Source: Paenibacillus sp. SYP-B3998
Lineage (GTDB): Bacteria; Bacillota; Bacilli; Paenibacillales; NBRC-103111
Reading direction: 5' to 3'
Assembly (NCBI RefSeq): GCF_010820665.1
Contig: NZ_JAAIKC010000001.1
Location: 744,001 to 808,000, forward strand
Length of the DNA stretch: 64,000 nucleotides
Under the pieces are notes generated by a model. It saw only the letters and a list, made by a program, of their open reading frames with translations. It was not told where the DNA came from and did no database searches. Position 1 is the first letter of the stretch; each line of letters begins with the position of its first letter. Positions 62,807 through 64,000 of this stretch are shown here, piece by piece. Made by a program: the position numbers and the translations under genes.

Positions 62807-63505
62807 ATGGGGAAATCATTCGATATTACGCTCGTTTTAGATTTTCTTCCTAAGCTTCTGTATTATTTGCCGCTTACGCTGCTTATTCTTGTGGCTTCCT
62901 TGGCGATTGGCTTCGCGCTGGGGTTGTTGATTGCTCTCACTCGGTTATACCGAATTCCGGTGCTTAGCCAGATCTCTGTCGTCTACGTGTCTTTCATTCG
63001 TGGAACGCCGATTCTTATCCAATTGTTTCTTGTTTTCTACGGATTGCCAATGTTGCTCCAAATCGTGCAGGTGGACATTTCGCGGATGGACCCGATTTAT
63101 TTCGTCATCATTACATATGGCCTTAGCATTGCAGCCTTTAAGTCCGAGAATATCCGAGCGGCCGTCAATTCGGTCGATCGGGGACAAACGGAAGCCGCTT
63201 ATGCAGTAGGAATGACGGGCACGCAATCTTTTTTGCGAATCGTTGTGCCCCAAGCGCTGCTTATTGCATTTCCGAACTTTGCGAACTCCGTCATTGGTTT
63301 TCTCAAGGACACGTCGTTGGCTTTTTCAATCGGCGTTATGGATATGATGGGACGGGGGCAAACGCTCATTGCCGCTACAGCGCACACGCTCGAAGTCTAC
63401 ATCAGTTTAACGATCATTTATTACATAACGGTTCTGCTATTTGAGAAAGTATTTAAGGTTACTGAGTTCAAGCTGCAAAAGCATGAGCGTCCGTTAGCCG
63501 GGTGA
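62807..63505 (+). CDS. Amino-acid ABC transporter permease (TcyL-like)
   Basis: A 232-residue polar-amino-acid permease with about five helices. The N-terminal LPLTLLILVASLAIGFALGLLIALTRLYRIPVL and RGTPILIQLFLVFYGLP are the HisM/GlnP signatures, and the EAA loop is TEAAYAVGMTGTQSFLRIVVPQALLIAFPNF. It begins on the base after the binding-protein stop. It is the first of two permeases of the cystine-type importer. Confidence 0.92.
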   Translation: MGKSFDITLVLDFLPKLLYYLPLTLLILVASLAIGFALGLLIALTRLYRIPVLSQISVVYVSFIRGTPILIQLFLVFYGLPMLLQIVQVDISRMDPIYFVIITYGLSIAAFKSENIRAAVNSVDRGQTEAAYAVGMTGTQSFLRIVVPQALLIAFPNFANSVIGFLKDTSLAFSIGVMDMMGRGQTLIAATAHTLEVYISLTIIYYITVLLFEKVFKVTEFKLQKHERPLAG

Positions 63506-63515
63506 GGTGAGGAAG

Positions 63516-64000
63516 ATGAGCATTGATGTTGTGTTTATTTATACCGCATTTTTTGAAATTTTAAAGGCTTTGCCATTGACGCTCGTGCTGACCTTTGTCC
63601 CTCTCGTTATCGGCTTTGGGATTGGCTTGGTTACAGCTTTTGCAAGGATTTATAAAGTGAAGTATATATATCGGCTTCTTGATTTTTATGTATCTTTTCT
63701 GCGGGGGACCCCGATTTTACTGCATATCTTCCTTATTTATTGGGGATTGCCGCTCGTTATCGATCGGATATCGACCTATTATGGATGGGGCTTCAAATCT
63801 TCGTCCATTCCTTCCTTACTCATCGTATTGACGGCATTTTCGATCACCGCAGGCGCCTATATGTCAGAAATTATTCGTTCGGGCATCATGTCGGTGAACA
63901 GAGGTCAGATCGAGGCCGCATACTCGGTAGGCATGAGCACGCCTCAAGCGTTATGGCGCATCGTTATGCCGCAAGCCATCGGTGTTATTTTGCCTAACTT
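63516..64000 (+). CDS. Amino-acid ABC transporter permease (TcyM-like), 5' part
   Basis: The frame opens with ATG at 63516 behind GGTGAGG and runs off the window after 161 complete codons. It reads LPLTLVLTFVPLVIGFGIGLVTAFARIYKVKYIY, SFLRGTPILLHIFLIYWGLP and an EAA loop IEAAYSVGMSTPQALWRIVMPQAI, so it is the partner of the permease ten bases upstream. The ATPase gene of this importer is expected beyond the window edge. Confidence 0.92.
   Translation, partial: MSIDVVFIYTAFFEILKALPLTLVLTFVPLVIGFGIGLVTAFARIYKVKYIYRLLDFYVSFLRGTPILLHIFLIYWGLPLVIDRISTYYGWGFKSSSIPSLLIVLTAFSITAGAYMSEIIRSGIMSVNRGQIEAAYSVGMSTPQALWRIVMPQAIGVILPN

Noticed and set aside
1-64000. CRISPR arrays, tRNA or rRNA genes, transposases, phage genes
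   Set aside because: No regularly spaced repeats, tRNA-like cloverleafs or conserved rRNA segments were noticed, and no reading frame resembles a transposase, integrase or phage structural protein.

Overview
The window looks like chromosome from a Gram-positive, spore-forming, glycan-degrading soil bacterium of the Paenibacillaceae (Paenibacillus, Cohnella or a close relative). The signs are a Spo0M homologue, YesM/YesN-type two-component pairs beside sugar ABC transporters without their own ATPase, lipoprotein signal peptides ending in L-x-x-C, an SLH-anchored surface protein, many TTG/GTG starts behind strong AGGAGG-type ribosome-binding sites, and short intergenic regions with clear hairpin terminators. 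No rRNA, tRNA, CRISPR array, prophage or insertion sequence was seen.

Layout. 1-3.4 kb: 3' end of a nucleoside hydrolase, an EamA transporter behind a structured leader that could be a riboswitch, and a secreted GH18 chitinase. 3.4-10.3 kb: a bicupin oxalate decarboxylase, an unusual fusion of an AraC regulator with an iron-siderophore binding lipoprotein (Fur boxes before it and inside it), then a MerR-methyltransferase fusion overlapping a NudK-DUF4406 fusion. 10.6-17.4 kb: a sugar-uptake locus (YesM-like kinase, binding lipoprotein, two permeases, YesN-like regulator). 17.5-22.8 kb: spo0M, a small membrane protein, a frameshifted gene, a decayed segment with an orphan operator, and a leftward operon of metallo-hydrolase, EamA transporter and metallophosphoesterase.

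23.2-41.7 kb is a carbohydrate region: a secreted PL8 lyase carrying two DNRLRE modules, a DeoR regulator, a large PHP-SLH surface protein, a second sugar ABC locus with a membrane-bound AraC regulator, another AraC regulator, a GH35 beta-galactosidase and an alkaline-phosphatase-type hydrolase. After an SDR enzyme, 42.8-48.5 kb is an L-fucose catabolic operon: a divergent LacI regulator, then fucU, fucI, a RhaB-like kinase and a class II aldolase. Together they would convert L-fucose to dihydroxyacetone phosphate and lactaldehyde. Two matching palindromes around fucU are likely operators of the LacI protein.

48.8-51.3 kb holds an HxlR regulator, an SDR lacking the usual catalytic residues, and a ChrA transporter. 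From 51.4 kb to the end is one co-directional cluster resembling the ytmI/yxe organosulfur-scavenging operons of Bacillus subtilis: a leader with a terminator, an HPr-like protein without phosphorylation sites, a LysR regulator, two flavin-dependent monooxygenases, a complete peptide/opine-type ABC importer, a VOC enzyme, and a cystine-type ABC importer that runs off the window.

The strongest candidates for something undescribed are the AraC/siderophore-binding fusion with an internal Fur-controlled start, the leader RNA before the first EamA gene, the MerR-methyltransferase/NudK-DUF4406 couple, the lyase with a carbohydrate-binding module nested in its catalytic chain, and the HPr-like protein heading the sulfur cluster. 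Functions are assigned by reading sequence motifs, and no database search was run.
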